From Deltaproteobacteria bacterium Ga0077539 (GTDB lineage: Bacteria > Myxococcota_A > Polyangia > Polyangiales > Ga0077539), in NCBI GenBank assembly GCA_001465015.1, contig LNEO01000118.1:35823-99822 (forward strand): a stretch of 64,000 bases of DNA, read 5' to 3'. The notes under the pieces were generated by a model. The model was not told the DNA's origin. It did not search any database and saw nothing but the letters and a program-made list of their open reading frames with translations. Shown here one piece after another: positions 16,599 through 27,361 of this stretch (its first letter is position 1; the number at the start of each line of letters is the position of its first letter). A program made the position numbers and the translations under genes.

Positions 16599-18176
16599 AT
16601 GAACCGGACGAACTCACCCACCGCCCTCAGCGGCCTGAGCGCAACCGAGGCCAAAGCGCTGCTCGAAGAACGAAAGATCAGCTCGGTCGAACTCGTCGAC
16701 GCCCTGTTTGCGAGGATCGAGCGGTACGACGGCAGGATCAACGCATTTACCGAGCGTTTCGAGCAGCGGGCTCGCACCGAGGCGCAGCGGGCAGACGAGG
16801 CGCGCGCGCGGGGCGACGCGCTCGGCGCGCTCCACGGGCTGCCCGTCACCGTGAAGGAGTCCATCGAAATGGAGGGCTCGGCCTCGACGCTCGGGATTCC
16901 TTCGCGCGTTGGCGTACGCGCGACACAGGACGCGCCGATCGTCGCCGAGACGCGGCGCGCCGGCGGAATCGTGATCGGTCGGACAAACGTCCCGCAGCTG
17001 TTGCTCTCGTTCGAGTCGCGCAACCCAGTGTTCGGGCAGTGCGCCAACCCCCGCAAAGTCACCCACTCGCCCGGCGGATCATCGGGCGGAGAAGCGGCAG
17101 CCCTCGCGTACGGCGCATCGATGCTCGGCATTGGCACGGACATCGGCGGATCGATCCGATTGCCCGCGCACTTCTCGGGGTGCGTCGGGTTCAAGCCCAC
17201 CCAGGATCGCTGGCCCAATCGCGGCCTCGTCGCAGGCATTCCGGGGCAAGAAGCGATCCGCTCGCAGTGCGGACCGATGGCGCGATCGGTCGACGACATC
17301 GCGTTGTTTCTCGGCGCGCTCGACGTCGAGCGGCTCTCACGCGCCGACGGCCGCACGCCTCCCCTTCCCTTCGCGCCCCTCGAGTCGATTTCACTCCGCG
17401 GCGTTCGCGTGGGACTGCTCGAGCACGACGGGACGCTCGCTCCCTCCCGCGCCAACATCCGCGCCGTTCGTCGCGCGGGCGACGCGCTCGAGCGCGCCGG
17501 CGCCGAGGTCGTTCCGTTTGTGCTTCGGCTCGCGCCCGAAGCCATTCGAGATTATTTCTCGGCGCTCTCGGCGGACGGCGCAGCGACCGCGAGAGAACAG
17601 CTCGGAGACGCCCCGATCGACGTGACGCTCCAGTCGATGTTTCTCGCGGCGCGCTTGCCGCCCGCGGCGCGATCGGCGGTCGCCAAGGGCCTCGAACTCG
17701 CGGGACAGTCGCTGACCGCGATGGTGCTCCGCTCGGTTCGCGAGCGAACCGTGGCTGAGTTCTGGAAGCTCGTCGCGTCGATTCGCGCGCGGAGATTCGC
17801 CATCGAGCGCGAGCTCGACGAGTCGGGCATCGACGCGCTGCTCTTGCCGCCGTTCGCGACGGCCGCGGTGCCGCACACGTTTGGCGCGCAGTTTCAGCAG
17901 GCTGCCTCCTACACGATGCTGTTCAACCTCTTGCATTGGCCAGCCGGCGTCGTCCCGGTGACGACGGTTCGCGCCGACGAGTGCGACCGCGAAGCGACGC
18001 TCGACGCGGTCGTTCGCCGCGCACGAGAGGTCGACCGACAGAGCCTCGGCCTCCCCGTCGGCGTGCAGGTCGCGACCCGCGGATGGAAGGACGAGCTGTG
18101 CCTCGCGCTGCTCCGCGCGATCGAAGAAGACACACGCACCGACGACGGCGCTCCCGCCCGCGTGATCGACCCTTGA
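16599..18176 (+). CDS. Amidase signature family hydrolase (FAAH-like)
   Basis: 525-residue serine amidase. The amidase signature block reads 'HSPGGSSGGEAAALAYGASM' then 'GIGTDIGGSIRLPAHFSGC'; with the Lys of 'PVTVKES' (near residue 86) these supply the Ser-cisSer-Lys triad. N-terminal 'ISSVELVDALFARIERYDGRINAF' and 'LGALHGLPVTVKES' are typical, and the C-terminal 'LPVGVQVATRGWKDE' also fits. The overall pattern is closer to eukaryotic-type fatty acid amide hydrolases than to GatA, since there is no gatB/gatC nearby. No signal peptide. The stop overlaps the TTG of the next gene, suggesting coupling with an FGE-like exported protein. Substrate unknown. Confidence 0.87.
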   Translation: MNRTNSPTALSGLSATEAKALLEERKISSVELVDALFARIERYDGRINAFTERFEQRARTEAQRADEARARGDALGALHGLPVTVKESIEMEGSASTLGIPSRVGVRATQDAPIVAETRRAGGIVIGRTNVPQLLLSFESRNPVFGQCANPRKVTHSPGGSSGGEAAALAYGASMLGIGTDIGGSIRLPAHFSGCVGFKPTQDRWPNRGLVAGIPGQEAIRSQCGPMARSVDDIALFLGALDVERLSRADGRTPPLPFAPLESISLRGVRVGLLEHDGTLAPSRANIRAVRRAGDALERAGAEVVPFVLRLAPEAIRDYFSALSADGAATAREQLGDAPIDVTLQSMFLAARLPPAARSAVAKGLELAGQSLTAMVLRSVRERTVAEFWKLVASIRARRFAIERELDESGIDALLLPPFATAAVPHTFGAQFQQAASYTMLFNLLHWPAGVVPVTTVRADECDREATLDAVVRRAREVDRQSLGLPVGVQVATRGWKDELCLALLRAIEEDTRTDDGAPARVIDP

Positions 18177-19282
18177 ACGTCGGCTCGCACCAGCACCAGT
18201 CCCTTCGCGCGTCGTCGCGAACCACGAGGCTCGCGATCGCTCTCTGCGCGCTGTCGTTCGCGCCGCACACGCTGCCCTCCGATCGTCACCCTGATCGACC
18301 GCCGCCAGCGCTCGGACCAGAGCCCTACACGCCCGAGCGCGCGCCGCACGAGGCGGGACGAACCATCGCGCTTCGCCTCGAAGCGCCCGCGATCATTCAC
18401 ATCCCTTCGGGCGAGTTCGCGATGGGCTCGAATCAGGACGACCTCGACCGCGCTCAATCCGTCTGCGAGCGCGACGCCCTCGTCGGGCCCGTGCTCATGT
18501 GGAGCTGCGCTCGCGCCTTTCCCCCAGTCGAGGCGACGCGCGCCGTCGGATCGCCCTGCGAGCGCGCGGGCTTGATGAACCTGACCCTCGCCGAACAAGG
18601 CAGACATCGCGTACTACTGCCGGCCTTTGCGATCGATCGATCCGAGGTCACCGTGCTCGCCTACGAGCGCTGCGTCGCGGATGGGTCTTGCCCGCGCGCA
18701 GACTACGCGCGATCGAGCCCTGCGTTTCGTGGCGATTCGCAGCCGATGGTCGCAGTCAATTGGTACGAGGCCAGGGCGTTTTGCCGATGGGCCCGCGGTC
18801 GATTGCCGACCGAGGCCGAGTGGGAGCGCGTGGCGCGAGGTCGAGATGGCCGCATGTTTCCCTGGGGAAACGTGTTCAATCCGCGCCTCGCGAACGTCGG
18901 TCGCGCGGGCCCGACGTGCCGATCCAACACCGACGGCTTCGAATACACGGCGCCCGTCGGGAGCTTCGCGGACGGCGCCTCTCCCGATGGAGCCCTCGAC
19001 CTCGCGGGAAACGTCTCCGAGTGGGTCGACGATTACTTCGACGACGGGCCCACTCGCACGCCCCAGGGCGAGGCCGATTGGTCCCGATCGCGCTCCCGAT
19101 ACACCCCGGACGCGCTTCGCGTCGCGCCCCACTTGACGAGCGCTTCGCAGAACCTCCGTGGTTTTCGCGGCGGATCGTTTACCCAGGGCCCGATGTTCGC
19201 GCGCACGACCTACCGACAGCGCCTCGGCGCCAGCGAGCGGCGCGAATGGCTCGGGTTTCGCTGCGCCTACGACGAGCGCTGA
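18173..19282 (+). CDS. Exported formylglycine-generating-enzyme/sulfatase-modifying-factor-like protein
   Basis: 369 residues from a TTG at 18173 that overlaps the amidase stop (TTGA); other starts are possible. A signal-like segment (TTRLAIALCALSFAPHTLPS) is followed by a Pro-rich stretch and an FGE-sulfatase (C-lectin-like) domain: 'IPSGEFAMGSNQDD', 'VNWYEARAFCRWARGRLPTE', 'AEWERVARG', 'FPWGNVFNP', 'LAGNVSEWVDDYF', 'FRGGSF' and the terminal 'EWLGFRCAY'. In myxobacteria many such proteins sit next to kinases and are not true FGEs. The two copper-binding Cys of genuine FGE are not evident, so I would not call it a sulfatase activator. It has six or more Cys, fitting an exported protein. Confidence 0.8.
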   Translation: MNVGSHQHQSLRASSRTTRLAIALCALSFAPHTLPSDRHPDRPPPALGPEPYTPERAPHEAGRTIALRLEAPAIIHIPSGEFAMGSNQDDLDRAQSVCERDALVGPVLMWSCARAFPPVEATRAVGSPCERAGLMNLTLAEQGRHRVLLPAFAIDRSEVTVLAYERCVADGSCPRADYARSSPAFRGDSQPMVAVNWYEARAFCRWARGRLPTEAEWERVARGRDGRMFPWGNVFNPRLANVGRAGPTCRSNTDGFEYTAPVGSFADGASPDGALDLAGNVSEWVDDYFDDGPTRTPQGEADWSRSRSRYTPDALRVAPHLTSASQNLRGFRGGSFTQGPMFARTTYRQRLGASERREWLGFRCAYDER

Positions 19283-19330
19283 GAGGGAGTTGAACACGCC
19301 GGTCGTTTCGGCTACCACCGCGCGGTTCAT

Positions 19331-19729
19331 ATGCGCTCCATCGTTCGCTTCGCGCTCGCGACGCTGTTCGCTTCGCTCGCTTCGTTTTCCGCCGGCTGCG
19401 AAGAGGCCGCGACGGGAGGACGCTGCGAGAGCGTCAACGACTGCGATCGCACCGGCGGCGGCACGACGCGCTCGTGCTACTCGACCGCCAACACCAACCT
19501 GCTCTGCGCTGGCAGCGGCAACTCGTGTGTGTGCTGCCCGCGGCCCGAGGCGCGCGTGCCCGGCACGACCCCCGCCATCTGCCTCAACTCGACTACCGTC
19601 ATCGACAGCGGCGTCACGCAGGACAGCGGCTCCAACCAAGACAGCGGGAGCGACGTCGCGCAGGACAGCGGCTCCCCCGACGTCACGAGCGCGCCCGACG
19701 CCGCTGGACAAGACGCGAGCGCTGGCTGA
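19331..19729 (+). CDS. Small Cys-rich lipoprotein
   Basis: 132-residue lipoprotein: signal 'MRSIVRFALATLFASLASF' and lipobox SAGC. The mature part has a short Cys-rich module (GGRCESVNDCDRTGG, SCYSTANTNLLCAGSG, SCVCCP), and then a tail of repeated Q/DSGS motifs (VTQDSGSNQDSGSDVAQDSG) with no sign of folding. The tail is of the Asp/Ser/Gly type that many myxobacterial surface lipoproteins carry. Function unknown. ATG at 19331 fits the signal peptide exactly. Confidence 0.75.
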   Translation: MRSIVRFALATLFASLASFSAGCEEAATGGRCESVNDCDRTGGGTTRSCYSTANTNLLCAGSGNSCVCCPRPEARVPGTTPAICLNSTTVIDSGVTQDSGSNQDSGSDVAQDSGSPDVTSAPDAAGQDASAG

Positions 19730-19775
19730 GCAACCCGTAGGTCCCTGCGTCGCGCCCAGAGTTTGCCCACGTTCG

Positions 19776-19798
19776 ACGGACGTCGCCGTTTCGTCCGT
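19776..19798. repeat. Inverted repeat between lipoprotein and kinase genes
   Basis: ACGGACG and CGTCCGT form a perfect 7-bp stem around a 9-base loop, 46 bases after the lipoprotein stop and 53 before the kinase start. There is no T-tract after it. It may be a weak terminator or a protein site; the evidence is only the symmetry. Confidence 0.35.
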
Positions 19799-19851
19799 TC
19801 TGGTCCGCAAATCACTCGTGGTATCTTTCGCCGCAGTCTGCTGACGCAACG

Positions 19852-21528
19852 ATGACCCATCGGCAGGGCGAAGAACCCAGTCAGGCGGCGATGTCCTCGA
19901 CGGTCACAACACCTGGTGCTGGCCTGCTAACGCTCGACGAAGGCGACGTCGTGCTCGGCAAGTACATCATCAAGTCCCAGCTCGGCGCGGGCGGCATGGG
20001 ACAGGTTTTTCGCGCGCTGCACATCCGGCTCGCTCGCGACGTCGCCGTCAAGATCCTGCCCGACAACCGCAGCGAAGAGAACGCTCTTCGCTTCGAGCGC
20101 GAAGCCGCGCTCATGACCCGCGTGCGTCACCCAAACGTCGTCGAGATGCTCGACTTCGGCTTCCTCGAGGGCCGCGTCCCGTGCATCGTGATGGAGCTCG
20201 TCGAGGGAGAAACCCTCGCGACGCGGCTGCTTCGATCGCGCGCGCTGCCGTGGCAAGACGCAGTCCGGATCGTGTTGGGCGTGCTCGAAGGGCTCGAGGC
20301 CGTGCACGAGGCCCGAGTGCTGCATCGGGATTTGAAGCCGTCGAACATCGCGATCGCCAAAGGGCCTCCCGAGCTCGTCAAGCTCCTCGATTTTGGCATT
20401 GCTCGTTCGCTCGTCGGCGAGTCGGATCGTCGCCTCACCCGAACGGGCAACATCGTCGGGAGCCTCGACTACATGTCCCCCGAGGCGCTCGTCAACGATC
20501 CGATCGATGTGCGCACGGACGTGTACGCGGCCGGCATGATCCTCTACGAGATGCTCAGCGGGTCGTATCCTTTTCAGGACGACGCGATGGCGGCGGCGTT
20601 TCGACGGCTCAGCAACGATCCGTCGATCCCGAAGGCGCCCGCTGGCTTCGCAGAGCTTCCGCCGGCGCTCGCGAAGCTCGCGCAGCGGTCGATCGCGAGA
20701 GAACGCAACGAGCGGCCCGAGAGCGCTGAGTCCTTCGCAGAGGAGCTTCGCGAGTTCGTCGCGCGACCGCGTCGGTCGCCGTCACCGAGCGGCTCGCACG
20801 CTGCGCTCGACGTCACTGCGACTGCGGCAGCGATCGCGGTCGCGAGCGCGAGCGACGAAGAGCGGACGATCGAGGCGCGGAAGCCGCATGCGCTTCCCGC
20901 GGAGATCGCCCCAGCACCACAGCCCCCACCGAGGCCCGCTGAAGCCGCGGCGCCGAAGCGACCCGAGGGGCCCGCGAAGGCAGCGGCGCCACAAGCGGCG
21001 CCACAAGCTGCGCCCCTGTCAGCGGCACCGCGACCAGCACCGGCGAAGCCAAAGAGAGTGCTCGCGACCGCTGCGGTTTCGGCGCCGAAACCGCCGCCGA
21101 TTCCCAAGCCACCAGAGCCGGTCGTGCTGCCGAAAGCGCCCCGTGAGCCGGCGGCGCCCAGCCAGAAGCAATCAGCGCAAGCCGCGCGGGCGCAGTTCGT
21201 GTTGCTCGCGCGATTGCCGAAACAACGCTTCGCCGCGCTCGAGGAGCGTCGTTGGCTCGCGGATCTCGTTCGCGACGTCGGCTCGGCGTACGCGATCGGA
21301 GCGCACGTGTGGTGCGCGGTTCTGCACGGCGTCGATCCTGCGGCCACGGAGAAGCGCTCGCTCGTGCTGCTCGACGCCCTCAAAGCGCGCTATCCGGGAG
21401 TGGCGGTCGTCGGCAGTCCGATCTTCGATCCGCACTTCGCGCTGAAGTCCGCCACGATCGCGCCCGACGAAACACTGCCCGACCCGTTGCCCGCGCTCGT
21501 CGCGCAGCTCGCGTCGATCGGTCAGTGA
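19852..21528 (+). CDS. Soluble Pkn-type serine/threonine protein kinase with novel C-terminal domain
   Basis: 558-residue Hanks-type kinase. Kinase domain at about residues 35-305: Gly loop LGAGGMGQVF, Lys in VAVKIL, catalytic loop HRDLKPSN, LDFGIA, 'GSLDYMSPEAL' and 'DVYAAGMILYEML'. It is followed by a Pro/Ala-rich linker of about 130 residues containing the duplicated KAAAPQAAPQAAP. The last 110 residues form a folded-looking domain ('AQFVLLARLPKQRFAALEER', 'AIGAHVWCAVLHGVDP', 'VVGSPIFDPHFALK') that I do not recognise. No membrane segment, unlike the PEGA-type kinase at 35341-36924. Cytosolic signalling role; substrates unknown. Confidence 0.9.
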   Translation: MTHRQGEEPSQAAMSSTVTTPGAGLLTLDEGDVVLGKYIIKSQLGAGGMGQVFRALHIRLARDVAVKILPDNRSEENALRFEREAALMTRVRHPNVVEMLDFGFLEGRVPCIVMELVEGETLATRLLRSRALPWQDAVRIVLGVLEGLEAVHEARVLHRDLKPSNIAIAKGPPELVKLLDFGIARSLVGESDRRLTRTGNIVGSLDYMSPEALVNDPIDVRTDVYAAGMILYEMLSGSYPFQDDAMAAAFRRLSNDPSIPKAPAGFAELPPALAKLAQRSIARERNERPESAESFAEELREFVARPRRSPSPSGSHAALDVTATAAAIAVASASDEERTIEARKPHALPAEIAPAPQPPPRPAEAAAPKRPEGPAKAAAPQAAPQAAPLSAAPRPAPAKPKRVLATAAVSAPKPPPIPKPPEPVVLPKAPREPAAPSQKQSAQAARAQFVLLARLPKQRFAALEERRWLADLVRDVGSAYAIGAHVWCAVLHGVDPAATEKRSLVLLDALKARYPGVAVVGSPIFDPHFALKSATIAPDETLPDPLPALVAQLASIGQ

Positions 21529-21701
21529 GCGCGGCGCCTCTGGTCTTTGGCTGCGCCGTGACCATCGGCGCTTTCTCGCCTTCGTCGCCGCGTCGGACGG
21601 GTACGACGATGCTGTCTTCGGGACGAGTCGACACCGTCGGCCACACGAGACAGTCCTTTTCACACCCACGCTTCGAGCGCCATGCTGCGCGCGCCGCCAA
21701 G

Positions 21702-23230
21702 ATGCCCTCCCAGCCCACCCTTCGCCGTCGATGGACGCTCGGCACCGCCCTCGCGCTCTCGCACGGGACGCTCGTGTTCGCGCTGCTCGTGACCGTCGCG
21801 CTCGGCGCGATCTCACTCCGACGCATCGACCACTACCTTCGCGAGCTGCGCGACGACGAGCTCGGCGCGATCGACGAGCAGCAGACGCTGCATCGCGCGA
21901 TGTGGGCCGTCGAAGTGGCGATGCGGCACGCGGACGAAGCGTGCGCTCGCGGGTCTCCCGAAGAGGCAGTGCGTCCTCAGCTCGCCGCGGCGCTGCAGGC
22001 GCTCCGCGAAAAGGATCAGCACGTCGGCCCGCACGTCGGCCTCGAGATGCGCCGCATGGGTCTTCGCTACGAGGCGCTCGCGCAGGCGGTGCTCGATGAT
22101 CGTCCGTGCGACGCCCTTCGCCCACCGTCGATGAGATCAGCCCGACTCGCGCTCGATGAACGGCTCACAGACCTGTGGATCGCGCAGTCCTTCGAGCTGC
22201 ACCGCGAGATCGGCGATCGCGAGTTTCGCGCTCGAACGACGGGAAAGCGTTCGCTCGTCTTCGGCGCAATCCTCGCGATGCTGGTCTCGGTGATGGTCGC
22301 CCTGCTCGCTCGATGGCTGTCGCGCTCGATCTCGCGGCCGCTCGCGCGCATCGCCCGCGACGCGACGCGCCTGGGGCACGGGGACTTTTCTCCGATCGAA
22401 CCGGTCGAAGGGCCCGCGGAGGTCGCGGAGCTCGCCGATGACCTCGAGCGAATGCGTCACGCCCTGGCCGCGCTCGACTCGCTCAAGCAAGGCTTCGTCG
22501 CGTCGGTCTCGCACGAGCTTCGGACTCCTCTCGCCAAGATCCGAGAGGCCCTATCGCTGCTCGAAGACGGAACCGCCGGAGCGCTCACCGATCGACAACG
22601 AACGCTGGTCTCGATCGCGAGCCGCGCGTGCGAGTCGCAGATCTCGCTCGTCACCAATCTGCTCGACCTCTCGCGACTTCGATCGGGCTCGCTGGTTCGG
22701 ATGCACGCGGAGGGTCCGCTCACCACAGTGATCCAAGACGCGGTCGAAGCCGAGCGCGAGGACGCTACGGCGCGCGGCGTTACGATCTCGGTGAGCTTGT
22801 CCGCGGCGCCGATGATTCGAATGATGGACCCGACGCTGGTCGAACGCGCGATCGCCAACCTCCTTCGAAACGCCGTTCAAGCCTCGCCAAACGGCTCGAC
22901 GGTCAAGGTCATCGCGACCTGCGAAGGCGCTCCGCCTCCAGCGCTCACCGCGCCAAGCAAGGCCGCGATGCGCTGGGCAAAGATCCGCTTCGAAGACGCT
23001 GGTCCTGGCGTCGTGACAGAGCTGCGAGATACGCTCTTCGAGCCGTTTGTCACGACTCGACCGGCCACGAGCGGCCGCGCCGGAATCGGGCTCGGGCTCG
23101 CCCTCACCCGCGAAGTCGCCCGCGCGCACGGCGGCGACGCGCTTCTGGTCGAGACGCCACCGGGTCAGTCTGGAGCGAGGTTCGAGCTCTGGATTCCCAT
23201 CGAGGACGCAGCGCGAACGAACGAGAGCGA

Positions 23231-23234
<4 letters not shown>
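21702..23234 (+). CDS. Membrane sensor histidine kinase (HAMP, HisKA, HATPase)
   Basis: 510 residues from the ATG at 21702, chosen because it directly precedes the first membrane segment (LALSHGTLVFALLVTVALG). A periplasmic region of about 150 residues follows, then a second segment (SLVFGAILAMLVSVMVALLA), a HAMP domain (SRSISRPLARIARDATRL), the H-box 'FVASVSHELRTPLAK', N-box 'IANLLRNAVQAS', G1 'FEDAGPGV' and G2 'GIGLGLALTREVA'. The stop overlaps the start of the NtrC-type regulator (TTGA), so they form a two-component pair. Signal unknown. Confidence 0.9.
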
Positions 23235-24789
<1,555 letters not shown>

Positions 24790-24793
<4 letters not shown>

Positions 24794-26121
24794 GCGCCGA
24801 TCGCGCGCTGCTCCTCGCGCTCGATCGCGCTCACGTCTGGCACCCGTACACGCCCGCGCACGATGACTCGCGCCCGCTGCTCGTCGTAGCCCGCGCAGAA
24901 GGAGCGCGCTTCTGGGACCACGACGGACGATCGTTCATCGACGCCAACAGCTCGTGGTGGGTCGCGTCGCTCGGACACAGGCACCCGAGGATCCTCGCCG
25001 CGCTCGAGCGGCAAGCCGCGCAGCTCGCTCACATCGCCCTCGGCGGGCTCACGCACGAGCCCGCGGTCTTGCTCGCGAAAGAGCTCGTCGAGACGATGCC
25101 AGGCCACAGCGACGCTCGTCTGCCGAGCGATCGTCAGCTCTCGCGGGTGTTCTACTCGGACGATGGCTCGACCTCGGTCGAGGTCGCGATCAAGCTCTGC
25201 GCGCAGTATTGGGCGCAGTCCACGAGCGCGCGCCGAACGAGGTTCATCGCGCTCTCGGGCGCGTTTCACGGCGAGACCGTCGGCGCGACCAGCGTCGGAG
25301 GCATCGACGCGTTTCGTTCGGTGTACGGACCGCTATTGTTCGACGTCGTCCGCGCTCCGTCCCCCGCAGACCCGCGCGGTTGGGAGCGCGCCTTCGAGGC
25401 GATCGTCACGGAGCTCCAGAAGTGCCGCGACACGATCGCCGCCGTCATCGTCGAGCCCATCGTTCAGGGCGCTGGCGGCATGCGCATCTACGACCCCGCC
25501 TACCTGAGAGCGCTGCGCGAGGCCTGCGACCAAGCGGACACGTTTCTCGTCGCAGACGAAGTGTTCACGGGGCTCGGGCGGACGGGGACGTTCTGGGCGT
25601 GCGAGCAGGCCTCGATCGTGCCGGACGTGCTCTGCTCCGCGAAGGCGCTGTCTGGCGCGCTGTTTCCCTTCGCCGCAACGATCTCCAACGAGCGGATCTA
25701 CGACGGCTTTCGCGGCGGGCGCGACCGAGCCTTTCTCTACGGCCACTCGTACTGCGGCAATCCCCTCGGCTGCGCGGTCGCGCGCGAAGTGCTCGCGGTC
25801 TACCGCGACGAAGCCGTGCTCGATCGCGTCCAGGCGATCGCGCCAAGGATTGAAGCGGCCTTTCATGCGATCGCCGCCGAACACCCCAGCCTCTCGCGAC
25901 CGCGCGCGATCGGCGCGATCGGCGCCATCGACCTGGGCGACCAGGGCTACCTCGACGACCGCGGCTGGCGCGTATACGAGGCAGGTCTCGAGCACGGTCT
26001 GTATTTGAGACCGCTCGGCGACACGGTGTACGTCGCGCCGCCGCTCGTCATCGACGATTCGACGCTCGATGCGCTGCTGCACGGCGTTTCGTCGAGTATT
26101 CGTGCGGCGCTCTTCGGTTAA
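24790..26121 (+). CDS. bioA: Adenosylmethionine-8-amino-7-oxononanoate aminotransferase
   Basis: PLP enzyme of biotin synthesis that converts KAPA to DAPA with SAM as amino donor. 443 residues. BioA landmarks: 'HVWHPYTPAHD', 'IDANSSWWVASLGHRHP', 'FYSDDGSTSVEVAIK', 'ALSGAFHGETVGATS', 'VIVEPIVQGAGGM', 'LVADEVFTGLGRTG', PLP-lysine in 'CSAKALSGALFP', and 'FLYGHSYCGNPLGCAVA'. The Trp pair and Tyr patterns are those of BioA rather than of other class III aminotransferases. No other bio genes are in the window; it overlaps the regulator by ATGA, so it is probably expressed from the kinase/regulator operon. Confidence 0.93.
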
Positions 26122-26170
26122 CTACCCAAACCGGCGTGGATCGTGGTCTAGTCTCAATCTCTGAAGGCAC

Positions 26171-27313
26171 ATGCACGACTGGTTGCGCAGCTCACTCGAT
26201 CAAGTCCCATTGCTGCACGGCGGGGTGCGCTCGGTTGTCGAGCGGTGCGCGACACCGGGCGAGGCCTTCTGGCTCTTCGATTTGCCCGAGCTGGTCGCCT
26301 GGGTGGCGCTCGCGCGCGCTGCTGAGCAGCATATCCCGCTCGTGTATGTGCAGTCGCTCACCGACGAGCTCACGCGGATGGCGACGAACGAAGCTCCCGA
26401 GTCAGCGGACGCAGTGGAGAAGGCCGCGACGCTGTGGCGCTCGGGCGCAGCGTATTCAGCGCTCGCTTCGCTTTCGGAGCACGCCGACGCGTTCGAGCCC
26501 TTCGACGCGCGCCGCGTGGCTCGCGCGCAAGAGCAGATCTTCATGGCCCTGCAGATCGGCGACGCGCTGCAGGGGGTCTTCTTTGCGCCCGTCGAGACAG
26601 CGCCGCTCGCGACAGCGCAAAGCGAAGCGCTTCGAGCCACGTTCGAGAGCCTCGTGCGCAACTGGGCTACCAAGCCGATCGATTTCGAGCTGCAGCGCCG
26701 CCGCGCCGGGGCCGTCGCCGAACAGACCCGACGGCAGTTTGGCCTTTCGCGCGGCTCGGTGGACGCCGAAGAGACCGACCCGCTCCTTGTGCGCCGATGG
26801 ACCGACGTCCTCGCGGTCGCAGGGGTGGTCGAGGCGCCGGACCTCGCGGTCGATGAGCTGCTTCCACAGATGGAATCGCCGCGCGATTTGCTGCTCGTTC
26901 GCTGCTCGGACTTCGCCGCGCAGAACAGACTGCAGGACATCGCGATCCTCACGGGCGACGTGCACCGAGTGCTGCGCGAGTCGCTCGACGAGGCGTGCGG
27001 CGCTGCGAAGTCGACGCTCGAGCGAGTCGCGAGCGGCGAAGGCATCCGAGCGCTCGGCGCTGCGGGTCGGCGCTTCAGCAAGGCGGCCGCCGCGACGTCG
27101 CTCCGCGCTTCGCTGGCGCAGGGCGAAGCCGCAGCACGACAGCCGCTCACCGCGTCGCGAGCCCTCTCGCTCGTTCGATGGTCGGCAGACCTCGGAGAGC
27201 GCATCGAGACGTGGTTCGAGGCCGAGCAAGACGATCGAGCGATGATGCGCCTACGCAACGTGATTCGAGGCTCGATCGAGCCGCGCGAGACGTTGCGTCC
27301 CGAGTCGCCCTGA
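26171..27313 (+). CDS. Hypothetical protein (380 aa)
   Basis: Starts 50 bases after bioA. 380 residues, acidic, mostly helical by composition, with no signal peptide or clear membrane segment. Readable stretches: 'FWLFDLPELVAWVALARAAE', 'LVYVQSLTDELTRM', 'ARAQEQIFMALQIGDALQG' and 'LVRWSADLGERIETWFEA'. I do not recognise it. Weak regular spacing of 'VE..A.LW..GAAYSALASL' suggests helical pairs but not a clear TPR. It converges on the HEAT gene with 48 bases between stops. Confidence 0.65.
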   Translation: MHDWLRSSLDQVPLLHGGVRSVVERCATPGEAFWLFDLPELVAWVALARAAEQHIPLVYVQSLTDELTRMATNEAPESADAVEKAATLWRSGAAYSALASLSEHADAFEPFDARRVARAQEQIFMALQIGDALQGVFFAPVETAPLATAQSEALRATFESLVRNWATKPIDFELQRRRAGAVAEQTRRQFGLSRGSVDAEETDPLLVRRWTDVLAVAGVVEAPDLAVDELLPQMESPRDLLLVRCSDFAAQNRLQDIAILTGDVHRVLRESLDEACGAAKSTLERVASGEGIRALGAAGRRFSKAAAATSLRASLAQGEAAARQPLTASRALSLVRWSADLGERIETWFEAEQDDRAMMRLRNVIRGSIEPRETLRPESP

Positions 27314-27361
27314 CCCGCGCATCGCGGCGTCGCCGAAGGACGAGGAGCTGCGAGGCATCCG

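Noticed and set aside
18173..19282. True sulfatase-activating FGE
   Set aside because: FGE-like fold only; the copper-binding Cys pair of genuine FGE is not evident and no sulfatase gene is near.
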